Below, in pieces: positions 50,121 through 62,240 of a DNA stretch of 64,000 bases (positions are counted from its first letter, which is position 1; every line of letters starts with the position of its first letter). The notes under the pieces were generated by a model that did not search any database, had not been told where the DNA came from, and saw only the letters and a list, made by a program, of their open reading frames with translations. Position numbers and translations under genes: made by a program. This stretch comes from Kitagawia praeruptora (taxonomy: Eukaryota > Streptophyta > Magnoliopsida > Apiales > Apiaceae): contig CM075344.1 in the NCBI GenBank assembly GCA_037693485.1, positions 20,978,501 through 21,042,500 on the forward strand, written 5' to 3'.

Positions 50121-53100
50121 TAAAATGAGTGTTTATTAACATCCGTATGGTTCGATCGTCGAAGAAATCATTCAAAAAAAATTATCCAGTGAATCTGGAT
50201 CTTGCCTCATTATAAGAATCGGTACTTTTACTACGTTTTTGTTAAAATCTCACACAACCGGACCTTGTTATTTTTTATTATTTTTTCCCAACACTAAAAT
50301 GAGTGTTTATTAACATCCGTACGGTTCGATCGTCGAAGAAATCATTCAAAAAAATTATCCAGTGAATCTGGATCTTGCCTCGTTATAGGAATCAGCAATT
50401 TTACTACGTTTTTGTTAAAATCTCGCACAATCGGACCTTGTTATTTTTTGATTATTTTTTCTCAACACTAAAATGAGAGTTTATTACCATCCGTACGGTT
50501 CAATCGTCGAAGAAATCATTCAAAAAATTATCCAGTGAATCTGGATCTTGCCTCGTTAAAGGAAGAAGCACTTTTACCACATTTTTGCTAAAATCTCGTA
50601 CAACCCGACCTTTTTATTTTTTGAATATTTTTCCCCAACACTAAAATGAGTGTTTGTTAACTTTCGTACGGTTCGATCGTCGAATAAATCATTAAAAATA
50701 ATAATTCAGTGAATCTGGATCGTACCCCGTTACAAGAAGTAGCACTTTTACCACATTTTTGTTAAAATCTCGTACAACCCAAACTTTTTATTTTTTGATT
50801 ATTTTTTACCAACACTAAAATGAGTGTTTATTAACTTTCGTACGGCTCGATATCGTCGAAAAAATCATTCAAAAAAATAATTCAGTGAATCTGGATCGTG
50901 CCTTAAAGGAAGTAGAACTTTTACCACATTTTTGTTAAAATCTCGTACAACCCGACCTTTTTATTTTTTGAATATTTTTCCCTAACACTAAAATGAGTGT
51001 TTGTTAACTTTCATACGGTTCGATCGTCGAAGAAATCATTCAAAAAAATAATTCAGTGAATCTGGATCGTGCCCCGTTACAGGAAGTAGCACTTTTACCA
51101 CATTTTTCTTAAAATCTCATACAACCCAACCTTTTTATTTTTTTGATTATTTTTTCCCAACACTAAAATGAGTGTTTGTTAACTTTCGTACGGTTCGATC
51201 ATCGAAGAAATCATTCAAAAAATTATCCAGTGAATCTTGCCTCGTTAAAGGAAGAAGCACTTTTACCACATTTTTGTTAAAATCTCGTACAACCCGACCT
51301 TTTTATTTTTTAGATATTTTTCTCCAACACTCACTAAAATGAGTGTTTGTTAACTTTCGTACGGTTCGATCGTCAAAGAAATAATTCAAAACATTATCCA
51401 GTGAATCTGGATCTTGCCTCGTTATAGGAAGAAGCACTTTTACCTCATTTTTGTTAAAATCTCGTACAACCCGACCTTTTTATTTTTTGAATATTTTTCC
51501 CCAACACTAAAATGAGTGTTTTTTAACTTTCGTACGGTTCGATCATCGAAGAAATCATTCAAAAAATTATCCAGTGAATCTTGCCTCGTTAAAGGAAGAA
51601 GCACTTTTACCACATTTTTGTTAAAATCTCGTACAACCCGACCTTTTTATTTTTTGGATATTTTTTCCAACACTAAAATGAGTTTTTGTTAACTTTCGTA
51701 CGGTTCGATCGTCAAAGAAATAATTCAAAACATTATCCAGTGAATCTGGATCTTGCCTCGTTATAGGAAGAAGCACTTTTACCTCATTTTTGTTAAAATC
51801 TCGTACAACCCGACCTTTTTATTTTTTGAATATTTTTCCCTAACACTAAAATGAGTGTTTGTTAACTTTCATACGGTTCGATCGTCGAAGAAATCATTCA
51901 AAAAAATAATTCAGTGAATCTGGATCGTGCCCCGTTACAGGAAGTAGCACTTTTACCACATTTTTGTTAAAATCTCATACAACCCAACCTTTTTATTTTT
52001 TTGATTATTTTTTCCCAACACTAAAATGAGTGTTTGTTAACTTTCGTACGGTTCGATCATCGAAGAAATCATTCAAAAAATTATCCAGTGAATCTTGCCT
52101 CGTTAAAGGAAGAAGCACTTTTACCACATTTTTGTTAAAATCTCGTACAACCCGACCTTTTTATTTTTTAGATATTTTTCTCCAACACTAAAATGAGTGT
52201 TTGTTAACTTTCGTACGGTTCGATCGTCAAAGAAATAATTCAAAACATTATCCAGTGAATCTGGATCTTGCCTCGTTATAGGAAGAAGCACTTTTACCTC
52301 ATTTTTGTTAAAATCTCGTACAACCCGACCTTTTTATTTTTTGAATATTTTTCCCCAACACTGAAATGAGTGTTTGTTAACTTTCGTACGGTTCGATCAT
52401 CGAAGAAATCATTCAAAAAATTATCCAGTGAATCTTGCCTCGTTAAAGGAAGAAGCACTTTTACCACATTTTTGTTAAAATCTCGTACAACCCGACCTTT
52501 TTATTTTTTGGATATTTTTCTCCAACACTAAAATGAGTTTTTGTTAACTTTCGTACGGTTCGATCGTCGAAGAAATCATTCAAAACATTATCCAGTGAAT
52601 CTGGATCTTGCCTCGTTATAGGAAGAAGCACTTTTACCTCATTTTTGTTAAAATCTCGTACAACCCGACCTTCTTATTTTTTGAATATTTTTCCCCAACA
52701 CTAAGATGAGTGTTTGTTAACTTTCGTACGGTTCGATCATCGAAGAAATCATTTAAAAAATTATCCGGTGAATCTTACCTCGTTAAAGGAAGAAGCACTT
52801 TTACCACATTTTTGTTAAAATCTCGTACAACCCGACCTTTTTATTTTTTGGATATTTTTCTCCAACATTAAAATGAGTGTTTGTTAACTTTCGTACGGTT
52901 CGATCGTCGAAGAAATCATTCAAAAAATTATCCAGTGAATCTTGATCTTGCCTTGTTATAGGAAGAAGCACTTTTACCACATTTTTGTTAAAATCTCGTA
53001 CAACCCGACCTTTTTATTTTTTGAATATTTTTCCCTAACACTAAAATGAGTGTTTGTTAACTTTCATACGGTTCGATCGTCGAAGAAATCATTCAAAAAA

Positions 53101-56100
53101 ATAATTCAGTGAATCTGGATCGTGCCCCGTTACAGGAAGTAGCACTTTTACCACATTTTTGTTAAAATCTCGTACAACCCGACCTTTTTATTTTTTTGAT
53201 TATTTTTTCCCAACACTAAAATGAGTGTTTGTTACCTTTCGTACGGTTCGATCATCGAAGAAATCATTCAAAAAATTATCCAGTGAATCTTACCTCGTTA
53301 AAGGAAGAAGCACTTTTACCACATTTTTGTTAAAATCTCGTACAACCCGACCTTTTTATTTTTTAGATATTTTTCTCCAACACTAAAATGAGTGTTTGTT
53401 AACTTTCGTACGGTTCGATCGTCAAAGAAATAATTCAAAACATTATCCAGTGAATCTGGATCTTGCCTCGTTATAGGAAGAAGCACTTTTACCTCATTTT
53501 TGTTAAAATCTCGTACAACCCGACCTTTTTATTTTTTGAATATTTTTCCCCAACACTAAAATGAGTGTTTGTTAACTTTCGTACGGTTCGATCATCGAAG
53601 AAATCATTTAAAAAATTATCCGGTGAATCTTGCCTTGTTAAAGGAAGAAGCACTTTTACCACATTTTTGTTAAAATCTCGTACAACCCGACCTTTTTATT
53701 TTTTGGATATTTTTCTCCAACACTAAAATGAGTGTTTGTTAACTTTCGTATGGTTCGATCGTCGAAGAAATCATTCAAAAAATTATCCAGTGAATCTGGA
53801 TCTTGCCTCGTTATAGGAAGAAGCACTTTTACCACATTTTTGTTAAAATCTCGTACAACCCGACCTTTTTATTTTTTGAATATTTTTCCCTAACACTAAA
53901 ATGAGTGTTTGTTAACTTTCAAACGGTTCGATCATCGAAGAAATCATTCAAAAAAATAATTCAGTGAATCTGGATCGTTCCCCGTTACAGGAAGTAGCAC
54001 TTTTACCACATTTTTTTTAAAATCTCGTACAACCCGACCTTTTTATTTTTTTGATTATTTTTTCCCAACAATAAAATGAGTGTTTATTAACTTTCGTACG
54101 GCTCGATCGTCGAAAAAATCATTCAAAAAAATAATTCAGTGAATCTGGATCGTGCCCCGTTACGGGAAGTAGTACTTTTACCACATTTTTGTTAAACTCT
54201 CGTACAACCCGCCTTTTTATTTTTTGATTATTTTTTCCCAACACTAAAATGAGTGTTTACTAACTTTCGTACGGTTCGATCGTCGAAAAAATAATTCTAA
54301 AAATTATTCAGTGAATCTGGATCGTGCCCCGTTATATGAAGAAGCACTTTTACCACATTTTTGTTAAAATCTCGTACAACCCGACCTTTTTATTTTTTGG
54401 ATATTTTTCTCCAACATTAAAATGAGTGTTTGTTAACTTTCGTACGGTTCGATCGTCGAAGAAATCATTCAAAAAATTATCCAGTGAATCTTGATCTTGC
54501 CTTGTTATAGGAAGAAGCACTTTTACCACATTTTTGTTAAAATCTCGTACAACCCGACCTTTTTATTTTTTGAATATTTTTCCCTAACACTAAAATGAGT
54601 GTTTGTTAACTTTCATACGGTTCGATCGTCGAAGAAATCATTCAAAAAAATAATTCAGTGAATCTGGATCGTGCCCCGTTACAGGAAGTAGCACTTTTAC
54701 CACATTTTTGTTAAAATCTCGTACAACCCGACCTTTTTATTTTTTTGATTATTTTTTCCCAACACTAAAATGAGTGTTTGTTACCTTTCGTACGGTTCGA
54801 TCATCGAAGAAATCATTCAAAAAATTATCCAGTGAATCTTGCCTCGTTAAAGGAAGAAGCACTTTTACCACATTTTTGTTAAAATCTCGTACAACCCGAC
54901 CTTTTTATTTTTTAGATATTTTTCTCCAACACTAAAATGAGTGTTTGTTAACTTTCGTACGGTTCGATCGTCAAAGAAATAATTCAAAACATTATCCAGT
55001 GAATCTGGATCTTGCCTCGTTATAGGAAGAAGCACTTTTACCTCATTTTTGTTAAAATCTCGTACAACCCGACCTTTTTATTTTTTGAATATTTTTCCCC
55101 AACACTAAAATGAGTGTTTGTTAACTTTCGTACGGTTCGATCATCGAAGAAATCATTTAAAAAATTATCCGGTGAATCTTGCCTTGTTAAAGGAAGAAGC
55201 ACTTTTACCACATTTTTGTTAAAATCTCGTACAACCCGACCTTTTTATTTTTTGGATATTTTTCTCCAACACTAAAATGAGTGTTTGTTAACTTTCGTAT
55301 GGTTCGATCGTCGAAGAAATCATTCAAAAAATTATCCAGTGAATCTGGATCTTGCCTCGTTATATGAAGAAGCACTTTTACCACATTTTTGTTAAAATCT
55401 CGTACAACCCGACCTTTTTATTTTTTGAATATTTTTCCCTAACACTAAAATGAGTGTTTGTTAACTTTCAAACGGTTCGATCATCGAAGAAATCATTCAA
55501 AAAAATAATTCAGTGAATCTGGATCGTTCCCCGTTACAGGAAGTAGCACTTTTACCACATTTTTTTTAAAATCTCGTACAACCCGACCTTTTTATTTTTT
55601 TGATTATTTTTTCCCAACAATAAAATGAGTGTTTATTAACTTTCGTACGGCTCGATCGTCGAAAAAATCATTCAAAAAAATAATTCAGTGAATCTGGATC
55701 GTGCCCCGTTACGGGAAGTAGTACTTTTACCACATTTTTGTTAAACTCTCGTACAACCCGCCTTTTTATTTTTTGATTATTTTTTCCCAACACTAAAATG
55801 AGTGTTTACTAACTTTCGTACGGTTCGATCGTCGAAAAAATAATTCTAAAAATTATTCAGTGAATCTGGATCGTGCCCCGTTATATGAAGAAGCACTTTT
55901 ACCACATTTTTGTTAAAATCTCGTACAACCCGACCTTTTTATTTTTTGGATATTTTTCTCCAACATTAAAATGAGTGTTTGTTAACTTTCGTACGGTTCT
56001 ATCGTCGAAGAAATCATTCAAAAAATTATCCAGTGAATCTTGATCTTGCCTTGTTATAGGAAGAAGCACTTTTACCACATTTTTGTTAAAATCTCGTACA

Positions 56101-57587
56101 ACCCGACCTTTTTATTTTTTGAATATTTTTCCCTAACACTAAAATGAGTGTTTGTTAACTTTCATACGGTTCGATCGTCGAAGAAATCATTCAAAAAAAT
56201 AATTCAGTGAATCTGGATCGTGCCCCGTTACAGGAAGTAGCACTTTTACCACATTTTTGTTAAAATCTCGTACAACCCGACCTTTTTATTTTTTTGATTA
56301 TTTTTTCCCAACACTAAAATGAGTGTTTGTTACCTTTCGTACGGTTCGATCATCGAAGAAATCATTCAAAAAATTATCCAGTGAATCTTGCCTCGTTAAA
56401 GGAAGAAGCACTTTTACCACATTTTTGTTAAAATCTCGTACAACCCGACCTTTTTATTTTTTAGATATTTTTCTCCAACACTAAAATGAGTGTTTGTTAA
56501 CTTTCGTACGGTTCGATCGTCAAAGAAATAATTCAAAACATTATCCAGTGAATCTGGATCTTGCCTCGTTATAGGAAGAAGCACTTTTACCTCATTTTTG
56601 TTAAAATCTCGTACAACCCGACCTTTTTATTTTTTGAATATTTTTCCCCAACACTAAAATGAGTGTTTGTTAACTTTCGTACGGTTCGATCATCGAAGAA
56701 ATCATTTAAAAAATTATCCGGTGAATCTTGCCTTGTTAAAGGAAGAAGCACTTTTACCACATTTTTGTTAAAATCTCGTACAACCCGACCTTTTTATTTT
56801 TTGGATATTTTTCTCCAACACTAAAATGAGTGTTTGTTAACTTTCGTATGGTTCGATCGTCGAAGAAATCATTCAAAAAATTATCCAGTGAATCTGGATC
56901 TTGCCTCGTTATAGGAAGAAGCACTTTTACCACATTTTTGTTAAAATCTCGTACAACCCGACCTTTTTATTTTTTGAATATTTTTCCCTAACACTAAAAT
57001 GAGTGTTTGTTAACTTTCAAACGGTTCGATCATCGAAGAAATCATTCAAAAAAATAATTCAGTGAATCTGGATCGTTCCCCGTTACAGGAAGTAGCACTT
57101 TTACCACATTTTTGTTAAAATCTCGTACAACCCGACCTTTTTATTTTTTTGATTATTTTTTCCCAACAATAAAATGAGTGTTTATTAACTTTCGTACGGC
57201 TCGATCGTCGAAAAAATCATTCAAAAAAATAATTCAGTGAATCTGGATCGTGCCCCGTTACGGGAAGTAGTACTTTTACCACATTTTTGTTAAACTCTCG
57301 TACAACCCGCCTTTTTATTTTTTGATTATTTTTTCCCAACACTAAAATGAGTGTTTACTAACTTTCGTACGGTTCGATCGTCGAAAAAATAATTCTAAAA
57401 ATTATTCAGTGAATCTGGATCGTGCCCCGTTATATGAAGTAGCACTTTTACCACGTTTTTGTTAAAATCACGTACAAACCGACCTTTTTATTTTTTGAAT
57501 ATTTTTCCCCAACACTAAAATGAGTGTTTGTTAACTTTCGTACGGTTCGATCGTCGAAGAAATCATTCAAAAAAAATAATTCAGTGC
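50121..57587. repeat. satellite DNA: ~44 tandem monomers of ~170 bp with higher-order structure
   Basis: Each monomer runs TAAAATGAGTGTTTGTTAAC, TTCGTACGGTTCGATCGTCG, AAGAAATCATTC, CCAGTGAATCTGGATC, GGAAGAAGCACTTTTACCAC, AAATCTCGTACAACCCGACC and a T-rich end before CCAACAC. Starts are about 165-177 bp apart. From 52870 a 9-monomer unit of 1,549 bp repeats three times (52870, 54419, 55968), marked by rare variants such as CTTTCAAACGG and CAACATTAAAATG. Between about 51000 and 52300 a 5-monomer unit of ~860 bp is visible. The left-edge monomers (50121-50640: ATTAACATCCGTACGG) are the most diverged, as usual at array edges. No coding content. Monomer length is in the range of plant centromeric and subtelomeric satellites, but I cannot assign its chromosomal location. 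Confidence 0.97.
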
Positions 57588-57598
57588 TAATTAAATAA

Positions 57599-58078
57599 AT
57601 ATCTCAAAAATGAAAATTATTATATAAAAAATTTTATTTTCATTTCCCTCATCTTCTTTCCCTCCTTGGTTTCTTTAAATTTCACTAATCCTAAATTCCC
57701 CCACTTAGCCAAATTTCGCTTCCCCCCCTTTTTTTCCAAGACCTCTCCAGACTCTATGTATCTATCTCTCACAAACTCACGCCTATCTCACTCCCCTTCT
57801 ATCAATTACTCACCTCTCTCACAGACATGAACCCTAATTGTTCAAAACAGAGCTTTTAGGTTGATTCGTTCAACAAGCACAAACATACAACTTAGATCAA
57901 AATCGATGTTTCTCTCGATCTTCATCTCTGTTCATCAATTTGGTGGTTCTCCGATTTGGGTATTCTCGCAATTTGGAGGTTCTTCGATTTGGGTATTTTA
58001 ATCTCTCTCTCTCTTTGACCTCTCACTCTCTCACTCTCGCTTAAATTTTTTATATAATAATTTTCATTTTTGAGATAT
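57599..58078. mobile_element. 480-bp inverted-repeat element (MITE-like) at the satellite edge
   Basis: A 36-bp perfect terminal inverted repeat (ATATCTCAAAAATGAAAATT... at 57599-57634 and its reverse complement at 58043-58078) is flanked by TAAATAA on both sides, a possible 7-8-bp target duplication. The interior is not AT-rich filler: it is CT-rich (TCTCTCACAAACTCACGCC, CTCTCTCTCTTTGACC) with a short ATGAACCCTAATTGTTC, like a plant gene leader. It may be a hAT- or MULE-type MITE with captured 5' untranslated sequence. No transposase. Confidence 0.72.
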
Positions 58079-58745
58079 TAAATAATTTTTAATATATGGG
58101 ACATTCATATATGTACATCTACATACATATGTGTATTTTTGTATGGGTTTGTTGGTGTCAAATGATCATTGTATGTGTTCAATTAATCCTGCTATTTTGG
58201 TTTGCGAGAATAATCAATGTATGTATTTTGCTTTTTGTAATTTGTGTTTCATTTAAAAGAGCTCTGAGAAACCAACTTCAGGAGTTGGTCTGAGAACATA
58301 GTGGTTAAGTTATTTACTTTGACTAGTTTTGGGGAATATGCCCATACAAATGCTAATCTGGTTTTTTTATAAAAATGAGTGTGGTGCGTATGGTAGGAAA
58401 GATTGTCTGTGGTTTTTTGTTATTGTATCAGGATTTGATTTATTCTAGTATCTAATAAGTATGTGTCCTTTCATTTCTTCAATTTTTTAATCATTTCTAT
58501 ATCTAGTCTTTCTTAATTGGACATGTGGCTCTCTGTTTTCTTGATCCATGATTCTTAAAAAGTTCAATATCTAACAACAAGTTTACATGGCTATCTAAAT
58601 CCTGTCACAATATAATTTTGTTTCATATTTCAATATTTGAACAAATCTTAAGTGTCATTATGGGGGAAGGAAAAAGGAACAAGTCATAAGTATCTTCCAT
58701 AATTTCATATATATGTCTTTTCTTCTAATTTGTTTCTGTGTATAG
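58079..58745. other. intron-like or intergenic sequence before the PRMT fragment
   Basis: AT-rich, no exon recognised. It ends with a TTTCTGTGTATAG acceptor used by the next feature, so part of it may be a former PRMT intron. Confidence 0.4.
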
Positions 58746-59048
58746 ATTAATGACGAACTTGTCCTTCCTGATAGCGCTTCGCTCTATTTAACAACTATAG
58801 AGGATGCACACTAAAAAGATGAAAAGTTTCAGTGTGGGTTTACTACTCCTAAGCATGTTTAGTAAACTTATCGGTAAGTCTTACTGCATTACTTAATTTA
58901 TTTGTGTTCTTGGAAATGGTTGGGCATTCCAGTTTGGAATAATGTGTATGGATTTGATATGAGCTGCATCACAAAAAAAAGCTGTGACAGAGCCTCTTGT
59001 TGATATAGTTAAACAGTATCAGATTGTTAGAGACTACCACTTACTCAA
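58746..59048 (+). pseudogene. PRMT1/PRMT11-like protein arginine methyltransferase, fragment
   Basis: After a TGTATAG acceptor the frame reads INDELVLPDSASLYLTTIED then AH and TAA where relatives have AxYK; KDEK follows. After ~100 bp of unrelated or intronic sequence comes WNNVYGFDMSCITK, then a frame change in an A-run, then AVTEPLVDIVKQYQIVRDYH and LL. This is the PRMT1-type segment VLPDKASLY.TAIEDA.YK..K..FW..VYGFDMSCI...A..EPLVD.V...Q.V in the C-terminal barrel region of type I arginine methyltransferases. The stop, the frameshift and the loss of everything else make it a pseudogene. It is cut at 59048 by an antisense LTR fragment. Family identity is confident; which paralogue is not. 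Confidence 0.85.
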
Positions 59049-59280
59049 TGTAACACCCCCAGATCCAGGGTCAAGGATCTGGTCGTTACGGTCTCAATAC
59101 CCATCCATAAAACCAACATAATTCAAATTACAACCTTGTGACCCAAAACAACAGCATAAAACACACTCGTTATAGTCCCAGAGATGAAATCAGAGTAATT
59201 ACCAAATATTATTAATCACAAGATTCAGTTCTTACAACCCAAAAGGTTTACAATTAACAAGTACTTTTGATAATAGGTTT
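59049..59280 (-). mobile_element. antisense LTR end fragment (LARD/gypsy type)
   Basis: Reads TGTAACACCCCCAGATCCAG on plus; the minus strand therefore ends CTGGATCTGGGGGTGTTACA, closely like the LTR end of LARD1 (CCCGGATTTGGGGGCGTTACA). Only the 3' end of an LTR seems present; the inner limit is approximate and no target duplication was found. Confidence 0.65.
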
Positions 59281-59990
59281 GTTTAAATATATTACTCTAT
59301 TTTGAAATGCTGGTGAAATATTAAGAAAAGATCGAACTCAGGATTATAGTAGTAAAAACTTTTGATCTCCTTTTATCAATTATATTAGTCATTATATTAT
59401 TAAGTAGCAGGTACAATTTAATCTCGAGTGCGTAACTTTTTTTTTTTTTTGAATAATCTTATGGCTTCTCTCATAATTGTTCAATTTTCTTCATTTTTAA
59501 ATGTAACGGTCTTGTTTCTATGATAAATTTATGTTACATCTAAAACAATCAATTAAATCTACACTAATTATCATATGCATGATTGATCGCTCGACTTTCA
59601 TGCATTGTGCGTACTATATGCCGTTACTGGTATTAATTCTTTTTCTATATTTAAATCAAGTAAATAACTTGCACTTTTGTACTACTTGTGAAGTTTGCAC
59701 GGTTGTGCAGTTAGTAGGAAGCCACTTGACTTCGATTGCTATGCTTTGACTTATATCAATATCTATTTTGTGTGTATACATATAAGTATGTATAATTTGT
59801 TTTATTATTTTTTATTGGCAAGAAGACATGCTCACTTCTCATACATCACTGATTTCTTGTAGTGATTACTTGCTTGTAAAATATATTTTATATAAATTTT
59901 TTTAAAAAGCAATGTAGGTGGAGTTAAACTAGAAAAGATTAGACTACAATAAAATGTATTTTTTATTCACAATTATGCAAAAAAAAATTG
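59281..59990. other. AT-rich stretch, nothing recognised
   Basis: Short frames only, without domain or splice logic. A T-run lies at 59438-59451. Confidence 0.5.
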
Positions 59991-60770
59991 GTCTTGCTAA
60001 GGAGGTCTTAACTCCGTATTAGTATGATACAATTCGCTTTAATAGAGCTTGTACGGATTTGTTTTGGGCACATTCCAAAAGGTCTCATTCTAATTTAGTT
60101 AACTAGCAATCTGCCCACACCTGTTGAATTTGTCTCCTTTCTATGTGACCTGACTCCCACTTGATTTATAGTTGTTTTTGGGGACATTCCAAAAGGTCTC
60201 ATTGTAATTTAGTTAACTTATTAACTAGCAATGTTTTTGGGGGACATTCCAAAAGGTCTCATTCTAATTAATTTGGTTAACTGGCTGTTTATTAAGTAGC
60301 AATCTGCCTCTCCTATGGGACAACTCCTAATAATCTTCCCATTCAAACATCTTGCTCGACACGTGCTGAATCTGCCTCCTTTCCATGTGACTCCCCCTTG
60401 ATCTATAGTGGAAATCGTCCTGGCTCCCCGTAGTCCGATACTACAAAGTCCATCTGCTCCCCTTAATCTTAAGCCCAATCTGGGATAGCCCATCTACCTC
60501 TTCGTGGATCCATTCTGGAGCCCATGTTAAGATCATTATAGACCATTAGGACTAGCTTGCTCAGCCGGCCTTAACTCCATTAGTATAATATTGTCTGTTT
60601 TGGGTCCAAACACCACAAAATTATTTTTGGTCATATTCAAAAGAACAAATTCTAATGTAATTAATTGGCTGCTTATTAACCACAAATATGGGACAACTCC
60701 TAACAAAAATATTAAAAGCATATAGAAAGCAATACATTTATAACAAAGCAAATAGACCAATGAATATGGA
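59991..60770. repeat. cluster of degenerate dispersed repeats
   Basis: GGNCACATTCCAAAAGGTCT-type words occur three times (about 60069, 60182, 60243), each followed by CATT.TAATT.AGTTAACT. TTAACTCC.TATTAGTAT.AT occurs at about 60009 and 60571 before TTTTGGG, and GGGACAACTCCTAA at about 60319 and 60692. These phrases resemble a dispersed promoter-type repeat I have seen across eudicot genomes. Best read as two or three decayed, partly overlapping copies. No gene. Confidence 0.55.
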
Positions 60771-61104
60771 TGTTGGGCTGATTTCACCCTAGTTACTTAG
60801 TCGTTCTTCAAAAATATTTAATTATTTTTTATTAAAAAATTATTGTCTATTATTTGAGTTTCAAAGTAGCATTTTAAATTATTTGGTCTTTTTCAATCAA
60901 ATAAACATGTTGTAAGTAAGGAAAAACATTGTTACCATAAAAACTGAACAAAAATTGATAAAAAAAATTGTAGATAAAATATTTATTTATAATGTTTTAT
61001 TTTTGGGAGAATAAATAATTATTTGTTTATTTAACACCATTTTGTTGATCTAATATATCATAATTTAAGGGGCTCAGTTTTATCGGGAGGCCATTAATTT
61101 ACTA
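60771..61104. other. AT-rich stretch before the Stowaway-like MITE, no gene
   Basis: Mostly A/T with poly-A/T runs; nothing coding on either strand. Confidence 0.5.
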
Positions 61105-61410
61105 CTCCCTCCCTAGCTTACAAAATTCTGGTACAATTTTGAAATAAAAATTATTTCTATTAGTTGTCCATTTCAGTTTTTAATATAATTTTTAAAAAAA
61201 TATTCAAAATTACCTTTTAATTTCATATTTCCGAAATCAACTCTATTTAAGATATATCCAATTTACGTTTACAAGATTAACTCTATTCCACATATTTAAT
61301 TCAATTAATGCATTAAAAATTACATGTAAATGAAAGGTTTCTATTAACAATAAATTTTTATAATATGCCTAATTTTTTGAAAGTGGATTAGTATATTGAA
61401 ATGGAGGGAA
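61105..61410. mobile_element. ~306-bp Stowaway-like MITE
   Basis: Starts CTCCCTCCCTAGCTTAC after TA, with the right end ATGGAGGGAA before TA. CTCCCTCC/GGAGGGA ends and TA target are the hallmarks of Stowaway (Tc1/Mariner) MITEs. The interior is AT-rich and non-coding. Confidence 0.75.
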
Positions 61411-61793
61411 TATACTTTTATCATACATTACATTAAAATGATCTAAACTAATTTTAGTTCTTACGAGATGTAATTAGTTTTTATGTTAAGAAATATGAAA
61501 GTAATTAATGATTTAGAAGATCTAATAAATGGCAATTTAACTACTATCAAAGTTGGTTGGGTTCTCTACACAAAAAAATTTAATTGACAAATATAATTTG
61601 TTATTTGAGTCTAAAAGTATGGTTTTAAAAACAACAAACATTTTCTATTTTTGGAAACTAAAAGTAATTATTGTTTTGGGCCATTTTCAATTTTGGCATG
61701 AGCCCAAGTTTGGGCCCAAATCTCACATATATGTATGGGATTAGGTCTAGGACAAGTCGGTCTATGATTTCTTCCTACATTACATTTAACCTA
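61411..61793. other. upstream region of the F-box pseudogene
   Basis: AT-rich, with no repeat or exon recognised. It contains TTTTGGGCCATTTTCAA at about 61675 and CCAAGTTTGGGCCCAA at about 61704. No promoter element can be assigned. Confidence 0.4.
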
Positions 61794-62240
61794 ATGGCAG
61801 CCGCGGCGGCCATAATGATCTCATATTTACTACACTTTCTTGGCTGCTGTACTCTCCTCTACTTCAAACCTGTTTGCAAATCATGGAGTAAGATCATCTC
61901 TAGCCCTGAATTTGTCCAAATTCACCTTGCCAATTTCCACAAAAAGTAGCATTCTGTTCTGAGATTTACCACAAAATGGTCAAAAGTCCAAGGATGACGA
62001 TTCAATTAGGCTCAACTTGCCACAATATCCTAATGGTATGTTTCTTCACAGGGACTTTTGTAATGGTTTTGTTTGTATTGCTAATGATTTTGGTAATGTT
62101 ATGGTTTAAGACACTTCCAACCCTAAAAATGGAATCAGGCGTTTTATATGCTTAGGGTTTGGATGAAAATGAGAGACTACTTTCAAGAAGCATCTATTTG
62201 TGTTTCTTTTATGTGTTCGGGTTTAGTTATTTTGTTCATT
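61794..62240 (+). pseudogene. F-box protein pseudogene (F-box plus start of associated region)
   Basis: The frame starts MAAAAAIMISYLLHFLGCCT and continues LYFKPVCKSWSKIISSPEF and VQIHLANFHK before TAG at 61947. The FK.VCKSW...ISSPEFV..HL signature is the second half of a plant F-box; the first half (LP.E....IL..LP) is degraded. A one-base shift later, the frame reads DDDSIRLNLPQYPNG, then DFCNGFVCIANDFGNVMV followed by TAA where relatives have W-NPST. That matches the CNGLVCL..D.G.V..WNPST part of F-box-associated domains. F-box proteins are substrate adaptors of SCF ubiquitin ligases. Two stops and a frameshift mark this one as dead. The 3' half is mirrored by the inverted copy at 62968-64000. 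Confidence 0.78.

Noticed and set aside
50121..57587. CRISPR-like regular array
   Set aside because: Monomers are contiguous with no unique spacers and the genome is a plant; it is satellite DNA.
50121..57587. CENP-B box in the satellite (TTTCGTACGGTTCG resembles part of it)
   Set aside because: The required A and CGGG positions are absent, so the match is only the TTCG core.
59531..59749. 72-codon frame with hydrophobic middle
   Set aside because: No domain, no splice context and AT-rich composition; treated as chance.
60221..60787. Two minus-strand frames of 83-90 codons
   Set aside because: They lie wholly in the dispersed-repeat cluster and contain its repeated words, so they are not genes.
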